Source: Thalassovita sp. (GTDB taxonomy: Bacteria; Pseudomonadota; Alphaproteobacteria; Rhodobacterales; Rhodobacteraceae). From it: a stretch of 64,000 nucleotides of DNA. Numbering within the stretch: the first letter of the stretch is position 1; each line of letters starts with the position of its first letter. The stretch covers positions 2,660,319 to 2,724,318 of the forward strand of contig CP051233.1 of the NCBI GenBank assembly GCA_017792425.1. The letters are read 5' to 3'. Below, piece by piece: positions 57,115 through 64,000 of this stretch. Under the pieces are notes generated by a model. That model searched no databases. It saw only the letters and a list, made by a program, of their open reading frames with translations, and was not told where the DNA came from. The translations under genes and the position numbers were made by a program.

Positions 57115-57150
57115 ACGAAGGGCCCTCTCCTCCTCCCTGGGTTCCTTCGT
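57115..57150 (+). ncRNA. CcsR/cuckoo-type sRNA hairpin 5
   Basis: Stem ACGAAGGGCCC / GGGTTCCTTCGT with one bulged T and a G-U pair; CCTCCTCCC at 57129-57137. Confidence 0.85.
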
Positions 57151-57151
57151 T

Positions 57152-57203
57152 GTCAAGAGCGGTGGCCTTCCTCCTCCTCCCTGAAGGTCACCGCACTCTT
57201 GAC
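57152..57203 (+). ncRNA. CcsR/cuckoo-type sRNA hairpin 6
   Basis: Inner 12-bp stem 57159-57170 / 57183-57194 with one G-U pair, lengthened by the outer helix GTCAAGAG (57152-57159) / CTCTTGAC (57196-57203). CCTCCTCCC at 57173-57181. It is the longest helix of the array. Confidence 0.87.
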
Positions 57204-57209
57204 CCGGAT

Positions 57210-57243
57210 ACGACGGCCCTCTCCTCCTCCCTGGGCTGGTCGT
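57210..57243 (+). ncRNA. CcsR/cuckoo-type sRNA hairpin 7
   Basis: Stem ACGACGGCCC / GGGCTGGTCGT with one bulge and one G-U pair; CCTCCTCCC at 57223-57231. Confidence 0.83.
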
Positions 57244-57250
57244 TAACAAG

Positions 57251-57294
57251 ACGGCGGCGCCCCTCCTCCTCCCTGGGCGCCGCCGTTTTTCTTT
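57251..57294 (+). ncRNA. CcsR/cuckoo-type sRNA hairpin 8 with terminator
   Basis: Perfect 12-bp stem ACGGCGGCGCCC / GGGCGCCGCCGT (57251-57286) followed by TTTTTCTTT, so this hairpin doubles as the rho-independent terminator of the whole unit. CCTCCTCCC at 57265-57273. Confidence 0.9.
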
Positions 57295-57333
57295 GCCCAT
57301 GCTGATGGCCCTGGCCTGCCGGTGAAATTCCGC

Positions 57334-57348
57334 GAACACAAGGTGAAC
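57334..57348 (+). promoter_or_regulatory. LexA-type SOS box before uvrD
   Basis: GAAC-ACAAGGT-GAAC is an exact match to GAAC-N7-GAAC, the complement of the alphaproteobacterial LexA site GTTC-N7-GTTC. It ends 40 bp before the uvrD start and lies after the array terminator, so uvrD should have its own DNA-damage-inducible promoter. Confidence 0.75.
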
Positions 57349-57388
57349 GTCCCTTCCCCTTGTCCGGCTGTCAGGCTAAGTTGCAGGT

Positions 57389-59731
57389 ATGAGCCAATCC
57401 GACGAACACGACGCGTTTCAGCGCGCTTCCCTTTCCGCCCGTGCGATGGCCGCGCGACCGATGCCCTATCTGGATGGGCTGAACCCCGCGCAACGCGCAG
57501 CAGTAGAGGCGCTGGACGGTCCCGTGCTGATGCTGGCAGGGGCGGGCACGGGCAAGACGAAGGCGCTGACCACCCGAATCGTCCACCTGCTGACCACCAG
57601 TCGCGCCCAGCCGAACGAAATCCTTGCCGTCACTTTCACCAATAAGGCCGCGCGGGAAATGAAGACCCGGGTGGGTCGGATGTTGGGCCAAACCGTCGAG
57701 GGGATGCCTTGGCTGGGTACGTTCCATTCAATCTGCGTGAAACTTCTGCGCCGACATGCCGAACTGGTGGGACTGAAATCAAATTTCACGATTCTGGATA
57801 CAGATGATCAAATAAGGCTGCTGAAGCAGCTGATCGTGGCCAACAACATAGATGAGAAGCGTTGGCCCGCGCGACAATTGGCCGGGATCATCGACAACTG
57901 GAAAAACCGCGCGTGGACGCCTGCCCAAGTGCCCGCTGCAGATGCCGGGGCTTTCAACAATCGCGGTACGGAACTCTATGACCAGTACCAGCGTCGGCTG
58001 ATCGAACTGAACGCCGTGGATTTCGGCGATCTGCTGCTGCACATGGTCACCATTTTCCAGAAACACGACGACATCCTGGAACAGTACCGCCGCTGGTTCC
58101 GGTATATCCTTGTGGACGAATATCAGGACACCAACGTGGCGCAATACCTGTGGCTGCGGTTGCTGGCGGGCGGGCACAAGAATATCTGCTGCGTGGGCGA
58201 TGATGACCAGTCGATCTATGGCTGGCGCGGGGCCGAAGTGGGCAACATCCTGCGATTCGAAAAGGATTTTCCCGGCGCGCAGGTCATCCGCCTGGAACAG
58301 AATTACCGCTCGACCGCGCATATTCTGGCGGCCGCTTCTGGCGTGATCGCCGGGAACGAAGGCCGGTTGGGCAAGACACTGTGGACCGAGGCCGAAGGCG
58401 GCGAAAAGGTTCGCCTGATCGGCCATTGGGACGGCGAGGCGGAAGCGATCTGGATCGGCGAGGAAATCGAGGCGATGCAACGCGGCACGCGCGGGATGCG
58501 TCCCTTCGGGCTGGACCAGATCGCCATCCTGGTCCGCGCCTCGCACCAGATGCGCGCGTTCGAGGACCGGTTCCTGACTATCGGGCTGCCCTACCGCGTG
58601 ATCGGGGGCCCGCGTTTCTATGAGCGGATGGAGATTCGCGATGCCATGGCCTATTTCCGGGTCGTGACCAGCCCCAGCGATGACCTGGCGTTCGAAAGGA
58701 TCGTGAACACCCCCAAACGCGGTCTGGGTGACAAGGCGCAGCAGAACATCCGCGCCTGCGCGCGGGAAAACGGCACATCGCTGCTGGACGGCGCGCGGAT
58801 CCTGCTGCGGGACGGTGGCATAACGGGCAAGGGCGCAGGGCAATTGCGCGCCCTGATCGACGGGATCGACCGCTGGGGGCGCATGGCGGGCGATTCGGAC
58901 GTTTCGCATATGGAATTGGCAGAAGTCATCCTTGACGACTCCGGCTACACGGCCATGTGGCAGAACGACAAGACACCCGAGGCGCCGGGTCGGCTGGAGA
59001 ACCTGAAGGAACTGGTCAAGGCGCTTGAGCAGTTCGAAAATCTTCAGGGGTTCCTGGAACATGTCGCGCTGATCATGGACAACGACCAGTCAGACGACGG
59101 CGAAAAAGTCAGCATCATGACCTTGCATGCCGCCAAAGGCCTGGAATTCCCCGCTGTTTTCCTGCCGGGATGGGAGGACGGGCTGTTCCCCAGCCAGCGC
59201 AGTATGGACGAATCCGGCCTGAAAGGGTTGGAGGAAGAGCGCCGGCTGGCCTATGTGGGCATCACCCGGGCCGAGGAAATCTGCACAATTTCCTTTGCCG
59301 GCAATCGCCGGGTTTTCGGACAATGGCAATCGCAGATGCCGTCGCGCTTCATCGACGAATTGCCCGAGGACCACGTAGAGGTGCTGACGCCACCGGGGCT
59401 GTACGGTGGTGGTTATGGCGCGGCGCGGCCCTCGGCCGGGATCGAATCGCGGGCGGCGCGGGCGGATGTTTACAACTCTCCGGGATGGAAGCGGATGCAG
59501 GACCGCGCCGGATCGCGTCCCGTCAGCCAGCCGCGCGAGGCGCGCAACACCGTTATCGACCTAGAGGCGATCAGCAGTTTCAGCCTTGGCGACCGGGTGT
59601 TTCACCAGAAATTCGGCTACGGCAGCGTCGAGGGAATAGAAGGCGACAAGCTGGAAATCGCCTTTGACAAGGCGGGGGTGAAAAAGGTCGTCGCTCGGTT
59701 CGTTGCGGGGGCTGACGACATTCCTTTCTGA
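57389..59731 (+). CDS. uvrD: ATP-dependent DNA helicase UvrD/PcrA
   Basis: A 780-residue superfamily-1 3'-5' helicase for nucleotide-excision and mismatch repair. Motifs seen: Q-motif LNPAQRAAVEA, Walker A AGAGTGKT (50-57), motif II VDEYQDTN, motif III GDDDQSIYGWRGA, motif IV QNYRSTAHIL and motif V/VI HAAKGLEFPAVFLPGWEDG with EERRLAYVGITRA. The C-terminal GDRVFHQKFGYGSVEGIEGD is the PcrA-type tail that contacts RNA polymerase in other bacteria. Controlled probably by the LexA box upstream. Confidence 0.97.
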   Translation: MSQSDEHDAFQRASLSARAMAARPMPYLDGLNPAQRAAVEALDGPVLMLAGAGTGKTKALTTRIVHLLTTSRAQPNEILAVTFTNKAAREMKTRVGRMLGQTVEGMPWLGTFHSICVKLLRRHAELVGLKSNFTILDTDDQIRLLKQLIVANNIDEKRWPARQLAGIIDNWKNRAWTPAQVPAADAGAFNNRGTELYDQYQRRLIELNAVDFGDLLLHMVTIFQKHDDILEQYRRWFRYILVDEYQDTNVAQYLWLRLLAGGHKNICCVGDDDQSIYGWRGAEVGNILRFEKDFPGAQVIRLEQNYRSTAHILAAASGVIAGNEGRLGKTLWTEAEGGEKVRLIGHWDGEAEAIWIGEEIEAMQRGTRGMRPFGLDQIAILVRASHQMRAFEDRFLTIGLPYRVIGGPRFYERMEIRDAMAYFRVVTSPSDDLAFERIVNTPKRGLGDKAQQNIRACARENGTSLLDGARILLRDGGITGKGAGQLRALIDGIDRWGRMAGDSDVSHMELAEVILDDSGYTAMWQNDKTPEAPGRLENLKELVKALEQFENLQGFLEHVALIMDNDQSDDGEKVSIMTLHAAKGLEFPAVFLPGWEDGLFPSQRSMDESGLKGLEEERRLAYVGITRAEEICTISFAGNRRVFGQWQSQMPSRFIDELPEDHVEVLTPPGLYGGGYGAARPSAGIESRAARADVYNSPGWKRMQDRAGSRPVSQPREARNTVIDLEAISSFSLGDRVFHQKFGYGSVEGIEGDKLEIAFDKAGVKKVVARFVAGADDIPF

Positions 59732-59739
59732 GGTCCGGC

Positions 59740-59800
59740 AATGGGGGCGCTGCCCCCGCCCCTGCAGGGCTCCCTCGGGGTATTTGGGCCAACAAGAAAA
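59740..59800. repeat. Rhodobacteraceae-type GGGGGCGCTGCCCCC intergenic repeat
   Basis: The palindrome GGGGGC-GCT-GCCCCC (59743-59757) is followed by a C/T-rich block and GGGGTATTTGGGCCAACAAG. Sequences of this form are common between genes in roseobacters from what I know; the core recurs at 3481-3497. The hairpin may help end uvrD transcription. It accounts for an apparent N-terminal extension of the next gene. Confidence 0.5.
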
Positions 59801-59842
59801 CCGGTGCTGGACAACGGACTGAAAGCCGCCGCAAATGCGGGT

Positions 59843-60985
59843 ATGGATCTGTTTCAGAAATACCCGGCGGTCAGTGACCTGAAAGCGCGTGCGCGCAGAC
59901 GAATTCCCTGGTTCGTTTTTGAATACCTTGACAGCGCGACCGGAACCGAGGCCACCCAGCGCCGCAACCGGCAAATGCTGGACGAGATCGCAATGATGCC
60001 GTCTATCCTGCATGGCGAAATCAAACCGGACCTGTCGGTGACTCTGTTCGATCACCGTCACCCGCTGCCATTCGGGGTCAGCCCGGTGGGTATGTCCGGG
60101 CTGTTCTGGCCGAACGCCGAAAGGCTGCTGGCAAGCGAAGCGACCCGGCATGGCCTGCCCTATGGCCTGTCCACCGTCGCCAGCCGCACCCCCGAGGATG
60201 TCGCGGATTGCCTGGATGGCAACGGATGGTTCCAGGTCTACCCGCCGCGAGATGCGGGAATACGGGCGGATATGTTGAAGCGGGCCAGGGACGCCGGTTT
60301 TCATGTGCTGGTGCTGACAGTGGATGTACCCGTGGCCAGCCGGCGGGAACGGCAGACCCGGTCCGGCCTGACCAGCCCGCCGCGCCTGACGCCACGGCTG
60401 CTGACGCAGGTGGCGCGCTGCCCCGCCTGGGCGCTGGGGACGGCGCGGCTGGGTATGCCGCGGATGCGCCTGATCGACAGCTATGCCGACAATGTCACGG
60501 GGCTGAGTTCGACCGAGCACGTGGGCTATCTGCTGCGCACCTCGCCTGATTGGGACTATCTGAAGGCGCTGCGCGATGGCTGGGACGGGCCGTTGGTGGT
60601 GAAGGGCGTACTGGATGCGCGGGACGTGCCGACGCTGGAAGCAGCGGGGGTGGATGGTATCTGGGTCTCCAACCACGCCGGACGGCAGTTCGACGGCGCG
60701 CCCGCCAGCATAGAGGTGTTACCCGCCATCCGGGCTGCCACGAAATTGCCCGTCATTTTTGACAGCGGCATAGAAGGTGGTCTGGACATCTTGCGGGCGA
60801 TGGCGCTGGGGGCAGATTTCGTGATGATGGGCCGCGCCTGGCATTTCGCGCTGGGTGCTTTGGGGGCGAAAGGCCCTGCGCATCTGGTTGACCTGCTGCG
60901 CAAGGATCTGGAATCCAACATGGGCCAACTGGGTGCGCGCGGTTTCACCGATTTGGCGGCGCGGCTGCACTGCCCCGCGCCCTGA
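59843..60985 (+). CDS. LldD-type FMN-dependent alpha-hydroxy-acid oxidase
   Basis: The 380-residue protein (from MDLFQKYPAVSDLKARARRR) is an FMN TIM barrel of the L-lactate dehydrogenase/glycolate oxidase family. Seen are FGVSPVGMSGLFWP, VLTVDVPVASRRERQ, the catalytic-histidine loop WVSNHAGRQFDG and the FMN-phosphate strand GADFVMMGRAWHF. It oxidises an L-2-hydroxyacid; the natural substrate is not set. I chose the ATG at 59843 because the 34 codons before it fall in the intergenic repeat; the ribosome site is weak. Confidence 0.92.
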   Translation: MDLFQKYPAVSDLKARARRRIPWFVFEYLDSATGTEATQRRNRQMLDEIAMMPSILHGEIKPDLSVTLFDHRHPLPFGVSPVGMSGLFWPNAERLLASEATRHGLPYGLSTVASRTPEDVADCLDGNGWFQVYPPRDAGIRADMLKRARDAGFHVLVLTVDVPVASRRERQTRSGLTSPPRLTPRLLTQVARCPAWALGTARLGMPRMRLIDSYADNVTGLSSTEHVGYLLRTSPDWDYLKALRDGWDGPLVVKGVLDARDVPTLEAAGVDGIWVSNHAGRQFDGAPASIEVLPAIRAATKLPVIFDSGIEGGLDILRAMALGADFVMMGRAWHFALGALGAKGPAHLVDLLRKDLESNMGQLGARGFTDLAARLHCPAP

Positions 60986-60989
60986 ACAA

Positions 60990-61451
60990 TCAACTTAGGG
61001 TCAGGTCGCCGGGCATCGCTTGGAATGCTTGCTCCACCGAGACCACGGGCAGACCGGTCGGAATCCAGCCAGGACCACGCGGGCCGCCAACCATGCCCTC
61101 GGTCACATCGAGAACCCCGTTGATGCCGTTTTGCCGCAGCACCTTCATCAAGTGCCCTGTACGGTTGCCGGTTCGGCAGATCAGGGCGACCTGTCGGGTC
61201 GGGTTGCGCTGGATTACGGCCATCAGCCACCCACCGAAATCGCGATGCGTCATATCCAGCGGCCAGGCACCTTTGGCGACACCGGTCTGCTGCCATTCCT
61301 GCGGGGTACGCACGTCGATCAGGATCAACTGTCCTGCGGTCATTCCATCATAGGCAGTGCGGGCGCTGATGGTTGACGGGCTGGCAAAGGCAAACGACGG
61401 AACGACCAGCGCGGCGCTGGCGGTGGTCAGAACGGTGCGACGGGTGAGCAT
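60990..61451 (-). CDS. Exported rhodanese-like protein
   Basis: A 153-residue protein with a possible twin-arginine signal (LTRRTVLTTASAALVVPSFA) followed by one rhodanese domain (LILIDVRTPQEWQQTGV). The active-site loop CRTGNRTG contains the persulfide-forming Cys92. It would act in the periplasm on a sulfur or similar substrate; no direct partner is seen. A 7-bp inverted repeat lies across its start (61451-61477). It is convergent with the LldD-type gene. Confidence 0.88.
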   Translation of the reverse strand: MLTRRTVLTTASAALVVPSFAFASPSTISARTAYDGMTAGQLILIDVRTPQEWQQTGVAKGAWPLDMTHRDFGGWLMAVIQRNPTRQVALICRTGNRTGHLMKVLRQNGINGVLDVTEGMVGGPRGPGWIPTGLPVVSVEQAFQAMPGDLTLS

Positions 61452-61477
61452 GTATCATATTCCATATTTGTGATACA
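61451..61477. promoter_or_regulatory. Inverted repeat at the rhodanese start
   Basis: TGTATCA (61451-61457) and TGATACA (61471-61477) with a 13-bp AT-rich spacer lie at the start of the rhodanese gene in the divergent region with pyc. A repressor site is possible. Nothing else was recognised in 61478-61660. Confidence 0.35.
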
Positions 61478-61660
61478 CTCTCATGCCACGGACAGCATTG
61501 CCGCGCAACCGAACGCGGATCACAATCGCGCGCGAAACATCTCGGAACAAATTGTTACGGAAATCTAACAATCTCCGTGCGACTGGGTATTGCGCCGCGA
61601 TGCAGCGGAACGTTAGCAATGCGCAACGAAACGGGACGGAGCCGAAAGGGGAGCCTTCTG

Positions 61661-64000
61661 ATGCCATCATTCAAGAAAATTCTGATCGCCAACAGGGGTG
61701 AGATTGCGATCCGCGTGATGCGGGCTGCGAACGAGATGGGAAAGCGGACAGTCGCGGTGTATGCCGAAGAGGACAAGCTGGGCCTTCATCGTTTCAAGGC
61801 GGACGAGGCGTATCGGATCGGTGAAGGGCTGGGGCCGGTGGCGGCCTATCTGTCCATCTCCGAGATCATCCGGGTGGCCAAGGAAAGCGGTGCTGATGCG
61901 ATCCATCCCGGATATGGGCTGCTGTCGGAAAATCCTGAATTCGTGGACGCCTGTGCGAAGAATGGCATCACCTTCATCGGGCCGAAGGCGGAAACCATGC
62001 GCGCACTTGGCGACAAGGCCAGCGCGCGCAAGGTGGCGATCGCCGCAGGCGTACCCGTGATCCCCGCGACCGAGGTGCTGGGCGACGACATGGCCGCGAT
62101 CAAGAAAGAAGCCGCCGAGATCGGCTATCCGCTGATGCTGAAGGCAAGCTGGGGCGGCGGCGGGCGCGGGATGCGCCCGATCCACAACGAAAAGGAACTG
62201 CCCGAGAAGGTTCTGGAGGGTCGGCGCGAGGCCGAGGCGGCCTTTGGCAATGGCGAAGGCTATCTGGAAAAGATGATCACCCGCGCCCGCCACGTCGAGG
62301 TGCAGATCCTGGGCGACCAGCACGGCCAGATCTATCACCTGTGGGAACGGGATTGTTCGGTCCAGCGGCGCAACCAGAAAGTCGTCGAACGCGCGCCCGC
62401 CCCCTACCTGACGCAAGAGCAGCGAGAGGAAATTTGTGAGCTGGGCAAGCGCATCTGCCAGCATGTGAACTATGAATGCGCCGGCACGGTCGAGTTCCTG
62501 ATGGATATGGACTCGGGCAAGTTCTACTTCATCGAGGTGAACCCCCGCGTGCAAGTGGAACACACCGTCACCGAGGAAGTGACCGGTATCGACATCGTGC
62601 AGGCCCAGATCAAGATCGCCGAGGGAAAGACCCTGGCCGAGGCCACCGGCAAGGCCCGGCAGGACGACATCACCCTGAACGGACACGCCCTGCAAACCCG
62701 GATCACCACCGAGGATCCGCAGAACAACTTCATCCCCGACTATGGCCGCATCACTGCCTATCGCAGCGCCACTGGCATGGGCATCCGCCTGGACGGCGGC
62801 ACGGCCTACGCTGGCGGGGTGATCACCCGCTACTATGACAGCCTGCTGGTGAAGGTCACGGCCCATGCGCAGACGCCCGAGGCGGCGATCGCCCGGATGG
62901 ACCGCGCCCTGCGTGAATTCCGTATCCGGGGTGTTTCCACCAACATCGCCTTCGTGGAAAACCTGCTGAAGCACCCGATCTTCTTGTCGAACCAGTACAC
63001 CACCAAGTTCATCGACGAAACGCCAGAGCTGTTCCAGTTCGCCAAGCGCAAGGACCGCGGCACCAAGGTGCTGACCTATATCGCGGACATCACCGTGAAC
63101 GGTCACCCGGAAACGCAGGGCCGCGCCAAACCGGCAGAGGCAAAACTGCCACGCCCGCCGAAGCTGCGCGCCGAACCGGCCCCCGGCACCCGCAACCTGC
63201 TGCAGGACAAGGGCGCCAAGGCCGTGGCTGACTGGATGCTGGAGCAGCAGCAACTGCTGCTGACCGACACCACCATGCGTGATGGCCACCAGTCGTTGCT
63301 GGCAACCCGGATGCGGTCCATCGACATGATCCGCGTCGCTCCCGCTTATGCCGCCAACCTGCCGCAGCTGTTCAGCGTCGAATGCTGGGGCGGGGCGACC
63401 TTCGACGTGGCCTATCGGTTCTTGCAGGAATGCCCCTGGCAGCGCCTGCGCGACCTGCGCACCGCCATGCCGAACCTGCTGACCCAGATGCTGCTGCGCG
63501 CCTCGAACGGGGTCGGCTACACCAACTACCCCGACAACGTCGTTCAGGAATTCGTTCGTCAGGCCGCTGAAACCGGTGTGGATGTGTTCCGCGTCTTTGA
63601 CAGCCTCAACTGGGTGGAAAACATGCGCGTCGCGATGGACGCCGTGGTGGACAGCGGCAAGATCTGCGAAGGCACGATCTGCTATACCGGCGACATCCTG
63701 GACCCCGCCCGCGCCAAGTATGACCTGAAATACTATGTCGGGATGGCCAAGGAACTGGAGGCTGCAGGCGCTCATGTGTTGGGATTGAAGGACATGGCGG
63801 GGCTGCTGAAACCCGCCGCCGCCCGTGTACTGGTCAAGGCACTGAAAGACGAACTGTCCATCCCCGTTCATTTCCACACGCACGACACCAGCGGCATCGC
63901 TGGCGCCACCATCCTTGCGGCGGCAGAGGCGGGCGTGGACGCGGTGGACGCAGCGATGGACGCGTTCTCGGGTGGTACGTCACAGGCCTGCCTGGGATCT
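61661..64000 (+). CDS. pyc: Pyruvate carboxylase, 5' part
   Basis: Pyruvate carboxylase makes oxaloacetate from pyruvate, bicarbonate and ATP. The gene runs off the right edge after exactly 780 codons. The biotin carboxylase domain (about 1-460) shows KKILIANRGEIAIRVMRAAN, the ATP-grasp loop KASWGGGGRGMR, HVEVQILGDQHG and FIEVNPRVQVEHTVTEE. The carboxyltransferase domain begins near residue 530 with LLTDTTMRDGHQSLLATRMR and includes HFHTHDTSG. The biotinyl domain lies beyond the window. GGGGAG precedes the ATG. Confidence 0.97.
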   Translation, partial: MPSFKKILIANRGEIAIRVMRAANEMGKRTVAVYAEEDKLGLHRFKADEAYRIGEGLGPVAAYLSISEIIRVAKESGADAIHPGYGLLSENPEFVDACAKNGITFIGPKAETMRALGDKASARKVAIAAGVPVIPATEVLGDDMAAIKKEAAEIGYPLMLKASWGGGGRGMRPIHNEKELPEKVLEGRREAEAAFGNGEGYLEKMITRARHVEVQILGDQHGQIYHLWERDCSVQRRNQKVVERAPAPYLTQEQREEICELGKRICQHVNYECAGTVEFLMDMDSGKFYFIEVNPRVQVEHTVTEEVTGIDIVQAQIKIAEGKTLAEATGKARQDDITLNGHALQTRITTEDPQNNFIPDYGRITAYRSATGMGIRLDGGTAYAGGVITRYYDSLLVKVTAHAQTPEAAIARMDRALREFRIRGVSTNIAFVENLLKHPIFLSNQYTTKFIDETPELFQFAKRKDRGTKVLTYIADITVNGHPETQGRAKPAEAKLPRPPKLRAEPAPGTRNLLQDKGAKAVADWMLEQQQLLLTDTTMRDGHQSLLATRMRSIDMIRVAPAYAANLPQLFSVECWGGATFDVAYRFLQECPWQRLRDLRTAMPNLLTQMLLRASNGVGYTNYPDNVVQEFVRQAAETGVDVFRVFDSLNWVENMRVAMDAVVDSGKICEGTICYTGDILDPARAKYDLKYYVGMAKELEAAGAHVLGLKDMAGLLKPAAARVLVKALKDELSIPVHFHTHDTSGIAGATILAAAEAGVDAVDAAMDAFSGGTSQACLGS

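Noticed and set aside
56924..57294. The regular repeats look at first like a CRISPR array.
   Set aside because: The constant part is only about 12 bases and lies in hairpin loops; the parts between are self-complementary stems, not unrelated spacers, and no cas genes are near.
61667..63883. A 738-codon open frame on the minus strand opposite pyruvate carboxylase.
   Set aside because: It mirrors the codons of a clear biotin carboxylase frame, has no family motif and begins inside a gene; it is a high-GC shadow.

Overview
The window looks like a chromosomal segment of an alphaproteobacterium of the Rhodobacteraceae (Roseobacter/Rhodobacter group). The evidence is the gene content and order (an alphaproteobacterial dcw cluster, a DUF2484 gene beside murB, a stand-alone ctaD with an FNR-type box, a DUF1127 gene followed by CCUCCUCCC-loop hairpins), the high GC content, and a LexA-type GAAC-N7-GAAC box before uvrD. 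No species is claimed.

Layout. 1-922 is the 3' end of a FAD-linked 2-hydroxyacid dehydrogenase. 923-15869 (minus strand) is the distal half of the division/cell-wall cluster, in transcription order ftsW-murG-murC-[APC permease]-DUF2484-murB-ddl-ftsQ-ftsA-ftsZ, then lpxC, bamD and recN. 16022-18386 holds a BaiN/YhiN-type flavoprotein and, convergent to it, a QueC-like PP-loop protein. 18565-29539 (minus) is a catabolic block: a MalT-like LuxR regulator, then a tightly packed run of TauD-type dioxygenase, BKACE (DUF849), alpha/beta hydrolase, quinone oxidoreductase, acyl-CoA ligase and a complete DctPQM TRAP transporter. 29621-31569 is a LysR regulator plus a YeiH-type exporter with a perfect 11-bp inverted repeat in front. 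A tRNA-Leu(GAG) follows, with a truncated tyrosine-integrase start at its 3' side, so the spot was once an integration site.

32258-45510 is mixed housekeeping: a secreted peptidoglycan-binding-like protein, lipB, argC, a cytochrome c, ctaD, a DUF2244 protein, a YqeY protein, carA, a GspE-N/GT2 fusion glycosyltransferase, a FadR-type regulator, a HAD nucleotidase, a small membrane protein and a UbiH-family hydroxylase. 45511-54703 (minus) is the proximal half of the dcw cluster: mraZ-rsmH-ftsL-ftsI-murE-murF-mraY-murD. The dcw cluster is therefore split between murD and ftsW by about 29.6 kb, with both halves kept in the same orientation and order.

55367-64000 carries mrp/apbC, a DUF1127 gene followed by eight tandem hairpins that each show CCUCCUCCC in the loop (a CcsR/cuckoo-type sRNA array), an SOS-boxed uvrD/pcrA, an LldD-type oxidase, an exported rhodanese and the first 780 codons of pyruvate carboxylase.

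The most striking items are the eight-copy sRNA array, which looks built from duplicated two-hairpin units; the uncharacterised TRAP/TauD/BKACE operon; the split dcw cluster; the integrase remnant at tRNA-Leu; and a shared dyad motif upstream of two unrelated genes.
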